A DNA stretch of 64,000 bases from Paenibacillus sp. L3-i20 (GTDB lineage: Bacteria; Bacillota; Bacilli; Paenibacillales; Paenibacillaceae). Below, one piece after another: positions 48,265-57,566 of the stretch. The stretch lies in NCBI RefSeq assembly GCF_022180385.2, contig NZ_BQME02000001.1, positions 1,633,678 to 1,697,677 on the forward strand, read 5' to 3'. Below the pieces are notes generated by a model, which saw only the letters and a program-made list of their open reading frames with translations, searched no databases and was not told the origin of the DNA. Position 1 is the first letter of the stretch, and each line of letters opens with the position of its first letter. Made by a program: the position numbers and the translations under genes.

Positions 48265-48333
48265 ATAATATATATATTATACTTTAATGTATAATAACAT
48301 TATCTTAGAATGAATAAAGTGTCAATGCACTCG
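48265..48333 (-). promoter_or_regulatory. FNR gene promoter with AT-rich palindromes
   Basis: On the minus strand TTGACA (48328-48333) could be the -35. Overlapping the start region are two perfect palindromes, ATAATATATATATTAT (48265-48280) and TATTATAC-N6-GTATAATA (48275-48296). They resemble operators of Fur/PerR-like or SufR-like proteins. The exact -10 is not clear. Confidence 0.45.
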
Positions 48334-48376
48334 CGATGCCATCGTAACAAGAACTTCTAAGGAATTTACAAGGAGA

Positions 48377-48420
48377 AAAAAAGAGGTACATACAAGGTTG
48401 ATCTTGTACGTACCTCTTTA
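48377..48420 (-). terminator. Terminator after ktrB
   Basis: AAAGAGGTAC..ACAAG and CTTGT.CGTACCTCTTT form a long stem around GTTGAT, flanked by A and T runs. It ends the ktrA-ktrB transcript. Confidence 0.82.
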
Positions 48421-48437
48421 CTGTTATTTACAAAGCA

Positions 48438-49829
48438 TTACCCGACCAAAATATGATCCTCTGGGTAGCCAATTTTGTTCGTTTTCTTATTTTGCGATAG
48501 TGCAAATGCAAGAGTAAGCGGTCCAAGTCGTCCAATAAACATCGTTATGCAAACGATAATCTTACCTGCTGGCGTTAGATCAGCTGTAAGCCCCGTCGAC
48601 AAACCTGTTGTACTAAATGCAGAAGTGGCTTCAAACAACACGGCTAAGAAATTATCTTTTGCCACATTTTCAGTTAATGTAAGCAGGAAGGTCACGATTA
48701 ATACAAAAGCTAATGAGCTCATGACTACCGCAAGTGCGCGCATAACGCTTTCCAGCGATATTTTACGTTGAAAGGCGTGGATCTGTCCGCCGCCACGGAA
48801 AGTGGTGATCGTTGCTAATATCAATATAACTAGCGTGTTGGTTTTAATACCGCCTCCGGTTCCGCCTGAAGCAGCACCGATAAACATCAATATAATAAGA
48901 ACAAATTGGGAGACGGCTAACATGCTTCCGATATCAATGGTGTTATAGCCAGCACTTCGCGGCGCAAAGCTTTGAAAGATGGATGCCATTATACGTTCCC
49001 ATAAGCTCAGGTGGCCATAAGTTGCGCTATTCCAGCTTTCGAGCAGAAATAACAACACAAATCCGATTAGACCTAAAATAGCAGATGCGAGCAATACAAC
49101 CTTGGAGTGAAGAGACAGCTTCCTCCATGATCGCTTCCGAAGTATATCGACAATAACGATGTAACCTAGCCCACCGACAACAAATAATATAATAATTGTA
49201 AAGTTGACTACGGGGTCCCCGACGAACTGGCTTAGTCCATCTGGCCATAACGCAAATCCAGCATTATTAAATGAGGATATGGAGTGGAATAAGGCGTAAT
49301 AGAGCGCCGTTCCAAATCCCATCTCACCTTGCCAATGTATGGTCAAGATAATGGTTGCAATCGATTCAAGTACGAATACGATAAGAACCATATAAAGCGA
49401 TAGCCGGACTAATCCCTGTGCTGATGTGGATTGAGTTGTTTGTTGAATAATAAGCCGTTGCCTAAGTCCAATCTTCTTGCCGAGCAGAATGGCAACCATA
49501 ACACCTAACGTCATGAAACCAAGTCCACCAATTTGGATAAGTATCATAATAATAACTTGTCCCGTTGTGGAATAGACTGATCCCGTATCAACAACGACAA
49601 GTCCGTTTACGCAAACAGCAGACACCGAGGTAAATAAGGCATTGAGTAAACCAACAGAATTTCCACTGCTTGAGGAAAATGGCATGTTGAGAAGAATGGC
49701 ACCAACCCAAATGAGAAGAAAGAAAACGACTGTAATAAGCTGAGGGGGGCTTATTTTGTTTTTTAACTTTGTGACGATATTTTCTATGATGGGTTGCTTC
49801 TTGCGTTTCGGCTGACTAAGGGCGTTCAT
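48438..49829 (-). CDS. ktrB: Potassium uptake channel subunit KtrB
   Basis: 463 residues from the ATG at 49829, preceded by GGAGA. Four M1-P-M2 repeats each carry a selectivity-filter Gly: SAVCVNGLVV, SSFNNAGFAL, APRSAGYNT and AFSTTGLST. It is the Trk/Ktr membrane pore for K+ (with Na+ dependence in relatives). The gene overlaps ktrA by 14 bases, so they are coupled. Earlier in-frame starts lie within ktrA. Confidence 0.94.
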   Translation of the reverse strand: MNALSQPKRKKQPIIENIVTKLKNKISPPQLITVVFFLLIWVGAILLNMPFSSSSGNSVGLLNALFTSVSAVCVNGLVVVDTGSVYSTTGQVIIMILIQIGGLGFMTLGVMVAILLGKKIGLRQRLIIQQTTQSTSAQGLVRLSLYMVLIVFVLESIATIILTIHWQGEMGFGTALYYALFHSISSFNNAGFALWPDGLSQFVGDPVVNFTIIILFVVGGLGYIVIVDILRKRSWRKLSLHSKVVLLASAILGLIGFVLLFLLESWNSATYGHLSLWERIMASIFQSFAPRSAGYNTIDIGSMLAVSQFVLIILMFIGAASGGTGGGIKTNTLVILILATITTFRGGGQIHAFQRKISLESVMRALAVVMSSLAFVLIVTFLLTLTENVAKDNFLAVLFEATSAFSTTGLSTGLTADLTPAGKIIVCITMFIGRLGPLTLAFALSQNKKTNKIGYPEDHILVG

Positions 49830-50478
49830 AATCGTTCTCCAGATCACGAATTTCATCATTGCTTCCTATAATAAGCAAGATATCTCCGGTATGGATAACA
49901 TCATCAGCGTTAGGTGAAATGTTGATTTCTTTACCTGTTTTAATAGCCATTATTGTACAGCCATATCTTGCTCTTATATTTAAACTTTTCAAAGAAAGTC
50001 CGTTCATTGCTGGTGGAGCTAGTATTTCTGCTAAATTGTAGTCAGGGGACAATTCAATATAATCTATAAGATTATCAGAGCTTAGCTGATTGCCTAATCG
50101 TATCCCCATGTCACGCTCAGGGTAAATGACCGTGTCTGCTCCGATCTTCTGTAGCACTTTTCCGTGCATTTCATTACGTGCTTTAGCTGTAACTTTAGGA
50201 ACCTTTAATTCTTTTAATAGAAGAGTTGTAAGAATGCTAGCTTGTAAATCCTCACCAATAGCAACAATAGCATGTGTGAAGTTGCCTGCCCCAAGCTCTC
50301 GGAGAACCTGCTCATCGGTACAGTCTGCCTGAAGGGTATGAGTTGCGATAGAGGCTAATTCCTGTACGAGCTGCTCACTCTTATCTACTGCGAGCACCTC
50401 ATGTCCATTTTCAATTAGTGTTCGTGTTAAGCTTGAGCCGAATCGGCCTAGACCAATTACAATAAACTGTTTTTTCAT
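49816..50478 (-). CDS. ktrA: Potassium uptake regulatory subunit KtrA (RCK)
   Basis: 220 residues from MKKQFIVIGLGRFGSSL. The N-terminal RCK Rossmann domain (GLGRFGSSL, Asp at the strand end VLAVDKS) binds ATP/ADP and gates KtrB. The C-terminal RCK_C domain (LNIRARYGCTIMAIKTG) binds c-di-AMP in studied members. It is the first gene of ktrAB. An upstream in-frame ATG adds 6 residues and is less likely. Confidence 0.94.
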   Translation of the reverse strand: MKKQFIVIGLGRFGSSLTRTLIENGHEVLAVDKSEQLVQELASIATHTLQADCTDEQVLRELGAGNFTHAIVAIGEDLQASILTTLLLKELKVPKVTAKARNEMHGKVLQKIGADTVIYPERDMGIRLGNQLSSDNLIDYIELSPDYNLAEILAPPAMNGLSLKSLNIRARYGCTIMAIKTGKEINISPNADDVIHTGDILLIIGSNDEIRDLENDYERP

Positions 50479-50563
50479 AGGATCACATCCTGACATGAAT
50501 AGAAATGTATATTCTTTATACTGACAAATTCATTTGATGTGTTACATGATAGGAGACCACAGC

Positions 50564-50839
50564 CTATTTGTCAAAGGAATCCTGCTTTTGTTCAGCAGTC
50601 TTATAAATTATTTTCACATATTCTCGAGGCAGATAGGGTGTATAGCGTGAATTGAACTTATTTGTTCCATCAAAATGATCATTAAGGTTATCATTATAGA
50701 TACGAAATGTATCATTATTGGCAGGCGGTCTCATAAAATAATAAAGTCTATCCTGCTTCACTTCATTATGAAGTAGAAACGCTGAACTCATGATGATGAG
50801 GAAGACGAATGTGCAGACAGCAATCTTTTTTCGCAACAT
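50564..50839 (-). CDS. Small membrane-anchored or secreted hypothetical protein
   Basis: 91 residues with AGGAG before the ATG. An N-terminal hydrophobic segment (about 5-25) after two basic residues looks like a signal anchor. The rest is Asn/Asp/Tyr-rich with no recognised domain. The good ribosome site and signal suggest a real gene. Its direction agrees with ktrAB, 85 bases downstream, but cotranscription is uncertain. Confidence 0.6.
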   Translation of the reverse strand: MLRKKIAVCTFVFLIIMSSAFLLHNEVKQDRLYYFMRPPANNDTFRIYNDNLNDHFDGTNKFNSRYTPYLPREYVKIIYKTAEQKQDSFDK

Positions 50840-50912
50840 GGATTAACACTCCTTTGTTAAGAAGGTATCCCCTTTCGTGATCAGTTTCATTCTAAATCAG
50901 TACCAAATGTTT

Positions 50913-50941
50913 TTGACAATTTTAATGTTGAACGATATAAT
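50913..50941 (+). promoter_or_regulatory. Perfect sigma-A promoter upstream of mrp
   Basis: TTGACA (50913-50918), exactly 17 bases, TATAAT (50936-50941). Both hexamers match the consensus fully. Transcription would start near 50948 on the plus strand and meet a terminator within about 60 bases. Confidence 0.85.
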
Positions 50942-50983
50942 TGACTAGATTTTGAGCGAATTAAATATTGATTTTTAATGGAG

Positions 50984-51009
50984 GAGCCTGCCAACAGCGG
51001 GCTCTTTTT
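50984..51009 (+). terminator. Early terminator or attenuator in the mrp leader
   Basis: GAGCCTGC and GCGGGCTC form a stem around 5 bases, followed by TTTTTG. It lies about 40 bases after the predicted start and about 120 before mrpA. It is probably an attenuator or the end of a tiny RNA. Confidence 0.75.
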
Positions 51010-51128
51010 GCGTTTTTTTGGGCATTCAATTAAGGAATTAGGAATGTCTTTTCTAGCAAACGCTTGTATTTCGCTTGTTTGGGAAATACTGTTGTTGAAA
51101 TACGGAGTATGTTATAGGAGGTAGCACA

Positions 51129-54005
51129 GTGTCTTTGCTTCATCTCGTCATTATTTTGCCTTTTTTATTCGCTATTTGTATACCATTGCTTCATAAGCTA
51201 ATGCCTCGCATTCATACGGGGTGGTTTCTTCTACCCGCACCGGTAGTCGTGTTTGTGTATATGCTTAGCTTAATTCCGTCCATTCAGGAAACAGGGGGAT
51301 TGTATGCCTCTATTCCGTGGATACCATCACTTGGAATCCACATTCAGGTTTATGCAGATGGACTAGGGTTGCTCTTTTCCTTATTAATTTCTGGAATTGG
51401 TTCGCTTGTTATTTTGTATTCCATCTTTTATCTGGATAAGGCGAAGGAACAACTGCAACATTTCTATGTATATCTCATGTTATTTATGGGTGCTATGCTT
51501 GGCCTTGTACTATCCGATAATGTGATAGTGTTATACGGTTTCTGGGAGCTGACAAGTATTTCGTCATTCTTGCTCATTGCATTCTGGAATGGCAGGGAGA
51601 AATCGAGATATGGGGCGCTCAAATCGTTAGTTATTACGGTAAGCGGCGGACTAGCTATGTTTGCGGGTTTCGCAATGCTTTATGTTATTTCAGGCACATT
51701 CAGCATTAGAGAAATGATCAGCGAAGGTGCTGCAATCGCACAGCATGGGCTATTTATTCCTGCTATGCTGCTTGTTCTGTTAGGTGCTTTTACGAAATCT
51801 GCTCAATTCCCATTCCATATTTGGTTGCCGGATGCGATGGAAGCACCGACGCCGGTAAGTGCTTATCTGCACTCAGCTACGATGGTAAAGGCAGGAATCT
51901 ATTTGGTTGCTCGTATGAGTCCAATATTCGCTGGAGAAGCGTTATGGTTATGGCTCGTATCGGGAGTAGGATTGTTGACGCTCATCTACGGCTCATTCCG
52001 TGCGATGAAGCAGCTCGATCTGAAGTCAATGCTCGCATTTTCTACGATAAGCCAGCTGGGTCTTATTATGAGCTTGTTCGGATTAGGTTCAGCGGCTTCT
52101 CTATATGTAGGGACGGATCAAGCTGAATTTTATAGTAAAGCGACAATGGCTGCTATTTTCCATCTAATCAACCACGCTATATTCAAAGGCGCGTTGTTTA
52201 TGGTCGTTGGTATTGTCGATCACGAGACAGGAACGCGTGATATTAGGAAGCTCGGCGGCTTAATGGCTGTTATGCCTATTACATTTACGATTGCGATTAT
52301 AGGCACGTTCTCGATGGCTGGTATTCCGCCATTTAACGGCTTCCTGAGTAAGGAAATGTTCTTCACAGCGGTATTGAACATTACGGAGATGAACCTACTG
52401 AGTATGGATACTTGGGGGTCATTGTTCCCAATTATCGCCTGGATTGCAAGTGTATTTACTTTCGTATACAGCATGCTGCTCGTATTCCGTACGTTCGGTG
52501 GAAAACCTCAATTCGAGAAGCTAGGCAAAAAACCGCATGAAGCACCAATTGGTATGTTGCTTTCACCAGTTGTACTAGCTTCATTAGCAATCGTATTCGG
52601 TCTATTCCCGAATATTTTGTCTTACTCGTTAATTGAGCCTGCGATGGCAGCTGTTCATCCAAATCTGCTTTCACCAGGTCAGCAGTTCCTAGTATCGATT
52701 GATCTCTGGCATGGCTGGACGACGGAATTGATTATGACTATTGGTGTAGCTGCACTTGGTACGGTACTGTTCCTGTTTCACCGTAAAGTCACGCTCCTCA
52801 ATGCACCATTGTTTAACAATGTATCGCTCAATAAGAGTTATGATGGTGGTATCAAGTTGCTAGATCGCAGCTCGAACTCGCTGACAAGACTATATATGAC
52901 GGGATCAATTCGTCATTATTTGATCTACATCTTTGTTTTCCTAGTTGTTGCGATTAGCGTTACGATGTTCGCACAAGATGGATTCCAACTTGATACATCC
53001 GAATTTGCAAAAACCTCATTTTATGAGGCTGTAATTATTATCGCATTAGTTCTATCAGCAATTGCTGTGCCGTTCGCAAATTCACGTCTGATGGCGATTA
53101 TATTAACTGGGGTATCGGGTTATATGGTCACGCTGTTTTTCGTTATTTTCCGCGCGCCTGATCTTGCTTTGACACAAATGATTGTAGAGACGGTATCAGT
53201 CGCACTATTTTTGCTCTGTTTCTACCATCTGCCGAAGTTAAAAAAAGAAATAGTAGCTCTACGCTTTAAGCTGGGTAATTTGATCATTGCACTAAGCGTT
53301 GGTACGGTCATGACGTTGATTGCGCTCAGTGCAAGCAGTAACCGAAAATTCGAATCGATCTCTCATTATTTCCTGGAAAATAGTTATAAGCTAGCGGGTG
53401 GCAAAAACGTCGTTAACGTCATTCTTGTTGACTTCCGTGGCTTCGATACGATGCTGGAGATTGTCGTGCTTGGCGTTGCATCATTCGGTATTTATGCCAT
53501 GATCAGAGTGAAACTGAAGGGCGACGAAGAGAACGGTGCTCTGGGTGTTCGAGAGTCGGAGCTGATTGATTCGATTTACGGCTTAAAGAGCAACGATGTT
53601 ATTTTGAGAACAGTAGCGAAGATCGCTATCGTTATTATATTGTGTTTCTCTTTGTATCTGTTCTATATGGGACACCATAATCCAGGGGGCGGTTTTGTTG
53701 GAGCATTGATGGCTTCGTCAGCGCTTCTGCTTATGGCAATGGCGTTCGGCATGAAGTCGGTACAACGTATCATACCAATTAACTTTAGAGCGTTAACGGC
53801 AGTCGGCATATTGATTGCTTTGTTGACAGGTATGGGCTCATTCGTATTCGATGCACCATTCTTAAGCCATGCGTTCGATTATTTCCAAATACCATTGATA
53901 GGCGAGCTAGAGCTTGCAACAGCAACGTTATTTGATCTTGGAGTTTACTTGACGGTCATCGGTGTAACGATGACAATAATCTTTACGATCGGGAGGGATC
54001 AATAG
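51129..54005 (+). CDS. mrpA: Mrp Na+/H+ antiporter subunit A fused to B
   Basis: 958 residues with a GTG start after AGGAGG. The first ~800 residues are the NuoL-like MrpA, with many membrane helices and the conserved Lys/Glu regions (SATMVKAGIYL, LPDAMEAPTPVSAYLHS). The last ~140 are a full MrpB domain (GHHNPGGGFVGALMASSALL). In Bacillus these are two genes; no separate mrpB is present here. Mrp exports Na+ or Li+ for protons and aids alkali tolerance. Confidence 0.93.
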   Translation: MSLLHLVIILPFLFAICIPLLHKLMPRIHTGWFLLPAPVVVFVYMLSLIPSIQETGGLYASIPWIPSLGIHIQVYADGLGLLFSLLISGIGSLVILYSIFYLDKAKEQLQHFYVYLMLFMGAMLGLVLSDNVIVLYGFWELTSISSFLLIAFWNGREKSRYGALKSLVITVSGGLAMFAGFAMLYVISGTFSIREMISEGAAIAQHGLFIPAMLLVLLGAFTKSAQFPFHIWLPDAMEAPTPVSAYLHSATMVKAGIYLVARMSPIFAGEALWLWLVSGVGLLTLIYGSFRAMKQLDLKSMLAFSTISQLGLIMSLFGLGSAASLYVGTDQAEFYSKATMAAIFHLINHAIFKGALFMVVGIVDHETGTRDIRKLGGLMAVMPITFTIAIIGTFSMAGIPPFNGFLSKEMFFTAVLNITEMNLLSMDTWGSLFPIIAWIASVFTFVYSMLLVFRTFGGKPQFEKLGKKPHEAPIGMLLSPVVLASLAIVFGLFPNILSYSLIEPAMAAVHPNLLSPGQQFLVSIDLWHGWTTELIMTIGVAALGTVLFLFHRKVTLLNAPLFNNVSLNKSYDGGIKLLDRSSNSLTRLYMTGSIRHYLIYIFVFLVVAISVTMFAQDGFQLDTSEFAKTSFYEAVIIIALVLSAIAVPFANSRLMAIILTGVSGYMVTLFFVIFRAPDLALTQMIVETVSVALFLLCFYHLPKLKKEIVALRFKLGNLIIALSVGTVMTLIALSASSNRKFESISHYFLENSYKLAGGKNVVNVILVDFRGFDTMLEIVVLGVASFGIYAMIRVKLKGDEENGALGVRESELIDSIYGLKSNDVILRTVAKIAIVIILCFSLYLFYMGHHNPGGGFVGALMASSALLLMAMAFGMKSVQRIIPINFRALTAVGILIALLTGMGSFVFDAPFLSHAFDYFQIPLIGELELATATLFDLGVYLTVIGVTMTIIFTIGRDQ

Positions 54006-54006
54006 G

Positions 54007-54345
54007 ATGGAACTCTATATGTCCTTAGCGATCGGCGTATTGTTTACGGTGGGTGTTTACCTCATCTTATCCAAGAGCTTGCTCCGCATTATTTTGGGAA
54101 CATCATTTTTAACGCATGGCGTACATTTACTGCTGCTTACGATGTCTCAGCTTAAGACAGGGGCAGCTCCGCTACTTGGGGAGAAGGCGGATTCTTACGT
54201 TGATCCATTGCCCCAGGCACTCATATTGACCTCCATTGTTATCAGCTTTGGGGTAACATCCTTTTTCTTCGTTCTGGCCTATAAGGCTTATCAAAAGCTC
54301 GGCACAGACGACATGGAAGAGTTAAGGGGGAAAGAAGATGAATAA
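54007..54345 (+). CDS. mrpC: Mrp antiporter subunit C
   Basis: 112 residues, three membrane helices, NuoK-like (ILGTSFLTHGVHLLLLTMS; ALILTSIVISFGVTSFFFV). It is part of the membrane arm beside MrpA and MrpD. It begins 1 base after the mrpA stop and overlaps mrpD by 8 bases. Confidence 0.95.
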   Translation: MELYMSLAIGVLFTVGVYLILSKSLLRIILGTSFLTHGVHLLLLTMSQLKTGAAPLLGEKADSYVDPLPQALILTSIVISFGVTSFFFVLAYKAYQKLGTDDMEELRGKEDE

Positions 54346-55852
54346 TTTACTTGTTATGCCGCTTCTAATCCCTTTGTGTACCGCTGTTCTGCTTATTTTT
54401 CTAAAAGAGCGCATTATCATTCAGAGATGGATTAGCGCAATTAGCAGCTTGCTGAATATTGCAGTCAGTGGACTCATTTTATATCAAGTGAAAACCGAGG
54501 GTATCCAAACGCTGTATATGAGCGGATGGGTACCACCGTACGGCATCGTGTTTGTTGCTGATATGCTCGCAGCGCTGCTCGTTCTATCGACAGCCATAGT
54601 TGGTTCGTTCTGTCTCTTCTATTCCTTCAGAAGTATAGACAAAGAAAGGGAACGTCATTATTACTATCCGTTATTTCAATTTTTACTTGTTGGAGTAAGC
54701 GGTTCGTTCTTGACCGGCGATATTTTCAACCTATTTGTTTGTTTTGAAGTGATGCTTATTTCCTCATATGCACTCATCGTATTAGGGGGAACGAGGCTGC
54801 AGCTTCGTGAGTCGCTTAAATATATTTTAATTAATATATTATCGTCGGCTTTATTCGTAGCGGCTGTTGCTTATTTGTATGGAGTGACTGGCGCACTAAA
54901 TATGGCAGATCTATCTGTACGAGTTGCGGAAGCGGGACAAGGCGGTGTGCTGAATGTTATAGCGATACTGTTCATGATTGTTTTCGCATTAAAAGCCGGA
55001 TTGTTTCTATTCTTCTGGTTGCCTGGCTCGTATAGTGCGCCGCCAACAGCGATTACAGCCGTTTTCGGAGCACTACTGACGAAAGTAGGCCTTTATGCGC
55101 TGCTGCGCACATTTACGCTCATCTTTTACCACGACCAAGCTGTAACACATAGCTGGCTTGGCTGGATGGCAGGAGCAACGATGGTGCTTGGTGCAATTGG
55201 CGCATTAGCCTATAAAGATATTCCGCGTATTTTAAATTACAATGTCATCATTAGTGTCGGTTTTATAGCCGTCGGACTAGTGTCTGCTAATAAAGATGGC
55301 TTTGACGGCGCGGCTTTCTATCTTATACATGACATGATCGCCAAAGCGTTGTTGTTTATATTGGGAGGTATGATCATTGCTGCGGCTGGCACGAATAAGC
55401 TGCAGGAAATGGGCGGACTTATCAGACGTCATCCATATATTGGATGGATGTTCTTTGTTACAGCACTCGCAGTTGCCGGCATTCCACCGCTTAGTGGGTT
55501 TGCAGGTAAACTGATGATTGTTAGAGGTGGTATCGAGGCAGGGCAATATGTGTTGGTAGCGATATCGCTCGCCTCAAGTTTTATCGTGCTGTATTCTCTG
55601 ATTCGTATCTTTATGGCAGCCTTCTGGGGCGAAGAGCGGAGTGTGCAAAGTAGCAATGGAGATGGCGTACAGCTTGTAACAGACAAGAAGCAGAGAGCGG
55701 GAAGTTTTAGTTTGCTTCTACCAGCGGCTGGACTGCTGGCTATTGTCATCTTTGTAGGTGTTGGAGCGGAGTGGATCTACTCCTTCGTTCAAGTTGCTGG
55801 AGATACCCTTATTAATCCGTCCATCTATATCGACGCTGTGCTAAAGGAGTAG
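54338..55852 (+). CDS. mrpD: Mrp antiporter subunit D
   Basis: 504 residues, about 14 membrane helices, NuoM/N-like. The conserved FEVMLISSYALIVLGG, ALKAGLFLFFWLPGSY and AGIPPLSGFAGK segments contain the Glu and Lys residues of the proton path. The length is normal. mrpE follows after 5 bases. Confidence 0.95.
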   Translation: MNNLLVMPLLIPLCTAVLLIFLKERIIIQRWISAISSLLNIAVSGLILYQVKTEGIQTLYMSGWVPPYGIVFVADMLAALLVLSTAIVGSFCLFYSFRSIDKERERHYYYPLFQFLLVGVSGSFLTGDIFNLFVCFEVMLISSYALIVLGGTRLQLRESLKYILINILSSALFVAAVAYLYGVTGALNMADLSVRVAEAGQGGVLNVIAILFMIVFALKAGLFLFFWLPGSYSAPPTAITAVFGALLTKVGLYALLRTFTLIFYHDQAVTHSWLGWMAGATMVLGAIGALAYKDIPRILNYNVIISVGFIAVGLVSANKDGFDGAAFYLIHDMIAKALLFILGGMIIAAAGTNKLQEMGGLIRRHPYIGWMFFVTALAVAGIPPLSGFAGKLMIVRGGIEAGQYVLVAISLASSFIVLYSLIRIFMAAFWGEERSVQSSNGDGVQLVTDKKQRAGSFSLLLPAAGLLAIVIFVGVGAEWIYSFVQVAGDTLINPSIYIDAVLKE

Positions 55853-55857
55853 ATGAG

Positions 55858-56193
55858 ATGACCTATATCAAAAAAATATGGCCGATCTTCAAGTTGTTTG
55901 TATTGTTTAATAAAGAATTATTTATATCCAGCTATGCTGTAATTGTTCAAATCATCAAACCGAAGCTGTCAATTCGTCCTGGCATATTCGCAATGAAGAC
56001 GGAGCTTACGACAAATTGGGAAATTACATTGCTTTCGTGCCTCATCTGTCTGACGCCAGGCACACTAACGCTAGATGTATCGAATGATGGAGAAACATTG
56101 TATATTCATGCCATTGATATTGAAGATGCGGAATTGCTGGCAAGTCAAATTAAGGGCACTTTTGAGCGGGCTATTATGGAGGTGACGAGGTAA
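55858..56193 (+). CDS. mrpE: Mrp antiporter subunit E
   Basis: 111 residues. It is recognisable by KPKLSIRPGIFAMKTELTTNWEITLLSCLICLTPGTLTLDVS. This is shorter than many MrpE (about 160), because the N-terminal two-helix part is reduced to one hydrophobic-poor stretch. It is a peripheral Mrp subunit of unclear function. mrpF follows after 2 bases. Confidence 0.88.
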   Translation: MTYIKKIWPIFKLFVLFNKELFISSYAVIVQIIKPKLSIRPGIFAMKTELTTNWEITLLSCLICLTPGTLTLDVSNDGETLYIHAIDIEDAELLASQIKGTFERAIMEVTR

Positions 56194-56195
56194 CA

Positions 56196-56486
56196 ATGTC
56201 GGGACTATTAGTAGCTTCATTAATTATTTTGTCACTTTCAATTCTTGGCTGTATGTTTCGACTGCTCATCGGCCCATCGATATCTGATCGAATAGCTGCG
56301 CTTGACACAATTGGCGTGCTGCTCCTAGCGATGATCGCCATTATCGGGATGATTCTTGGCACACAGGCGTATTTCGACATCATATTATTGATTGGTATAT
56401 TAACCTTTATTGGAACGACAGCATTTGCAAGATATATCGAAAGAGGTGTAGTCCTTGAAACCGGAGATGATAAGCGGGATCGTTGA
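56196..56486 (+). CDS. mrpF: Mrp antiporter subunit F
   Basis: 96 residues with three helices; RLLIGPSISDRIAALDTIG is the MrpF signature. It overlaps the TTG start of mrpG by 32 bases. Confidence 0.92.
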   Translation: MSGLLVASLIILSLSILGCMFRLLIGPSISDRIAALDTIGVLLLAMIAIIGMILGTQAYFDIILLIGILTFIGTTAFARYIERGVVLETGDDKRDR

Positions 56487-56844
56487 GCTGACGATAGGGG
56501 TCATAGTGCTACTGGGTGCAATCATATGTGCTCTTAGCGCCTTCGGACTTATTAGGCTGCCCGACGTATATTTGCGATCCCATGCTGCGACCAAAAGTGC
56601 GACATTAGGTGTACTGTTTATTTTGCTAGGTGCGTTCCTCTATTTCTGGATCTATAAAGACCATTTCAGTATCAAGCTGCTGCTCGGTATTTTGTTTGTC
56701 TTCATTACTGCGCCAGTTGCGGGGCATCTGAATGGAAGGGCTGCTTATCGATCAGGTGTATCGTTATGGAAGGGCAGCGTGCGGGATGATTGGAAAGAAG
56801 CGCTGAAGCGTGAGAGGGAAGATCAAAGAGAAGCGGGACATTAA
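56455..56844 (+). CDS. mrpG: Mrp antiporter subunit G
   Basis: 129 residues from the TTG at 56455, 7 bases after AGAGGTG inside mrpF. Three helices; SAFGLIRLPDVYLRSHAATKSATLGV is the MrpG motif. It has a charged C-terminus. It is the last Mrp gene, followed by a terminator. Confidence 0.92.
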   Translation: MKPEMISGIVELTIGVIVLLGAIICALSAFGLIRLPDVYLRSHAATKSATLGVLFILLGAFLYFWIYKDHFSIKLLLGILFVFITAPVAGHLNGRAAYRSGVSLWKGSVRDDWKEALKREREDQREAGH

Positions 56845-56869
56845 CGTGTAAGCTACTTTTTATACAGTA

Positions 56870-56913
56870 AAAACAAACCGATCGAGCCCATGCTCTGATC
56901 GGTTTGTTTTTTA
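56870..56913 (+). terminator. mrp operon terminator
   Basis: AAAACAAACCGATC and GATCGGTTTGTTTT form a 14-bp perfect stem, followed by further T. Confidence 0.9.
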
Positions 56914-57006
56914 ATAAGGTGTTTAATGGTCTCCGTATAAGACAAAGGGTTACGTTAGCCGTTTAAGCTTGTGGGAAGCGGTGTATATTTTATTGTGACT
57001 AATCGA

Positions 57007-57360
57007 TTAAAACTTATTGGCTTGTCCTTCAGCCCATTCACCGATATAAGGAATTTTATAACGTTTGCCTTGTAATGCAAGAAGCATAAGAGCAATCCAA
57101 AGGATGAAGGTCAGTGGTGTAATGATAATAGAGATTAACCAACCGATGATGGGAATTATGCCAAGTACTAAACTGATCACGACTATCGCAACAAATACAG
57201 CAATCGATTGCATGGCGTGAAATCTGACGTAGCTGCTCTTCTTCTCAACAACTAAAAAAATGATTCCTGTAACGAATCCCAGCAAATAACAAAGAAGGCC
57301 AGCTACCTTCGGGTCTAAACCAGTTGAAGATGGATCGGGATTGATGTGTACGGGTTCCAT
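57007..57360 (-). CDS. DUF4870 family membrane protein
   Basis: 117 residues. GLDPKVAGLLCYLLGFVTGIIFLVVEKKSSYVRFHAMQS is the DUF4870/Tic20-like pattern, with three hydrophobic helices and a Trp in LWIALMLLALQGKRYKIP. Function is unknown. It runs opposite to mrp and the LCP gene. Confidence 0.88.
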   Translation of the reverse strand: MEPVHINPDPSSTGLDPKVAGLLCYLLGFVTGIIFLVVEKKSSYVRFHAMQSIAVFVAIVVISLVLGIIPIIGWLISIIITPLTFILWIALMLLALQGKRYKIPYIGEWAEGQANKF

Positions 57361-57566
57361 ATGGGTATAGTTCTCCTTCCTTTAATCGATATCTATCACA
57401 AATTGTATTCAATAGCAGAATGAAATATACCTCTTTTTTTGTCAGAAATTCCACTATTGGAATAAATATTTTGTCACTCTACTGTAACCAAATTAGGTTA
57501 AGCTTCGTTTAGAATGGAGGAAGATTCGAAGAGTAGTAGCGACAGATTGACCTAGGAGGAACGGAA

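Noticed and set aside
50479..50563. ydaO-type c-di-AMP riboswitch before ktrA
   Set aside because: The gap is short and I see none of the conserved ydaO segments.
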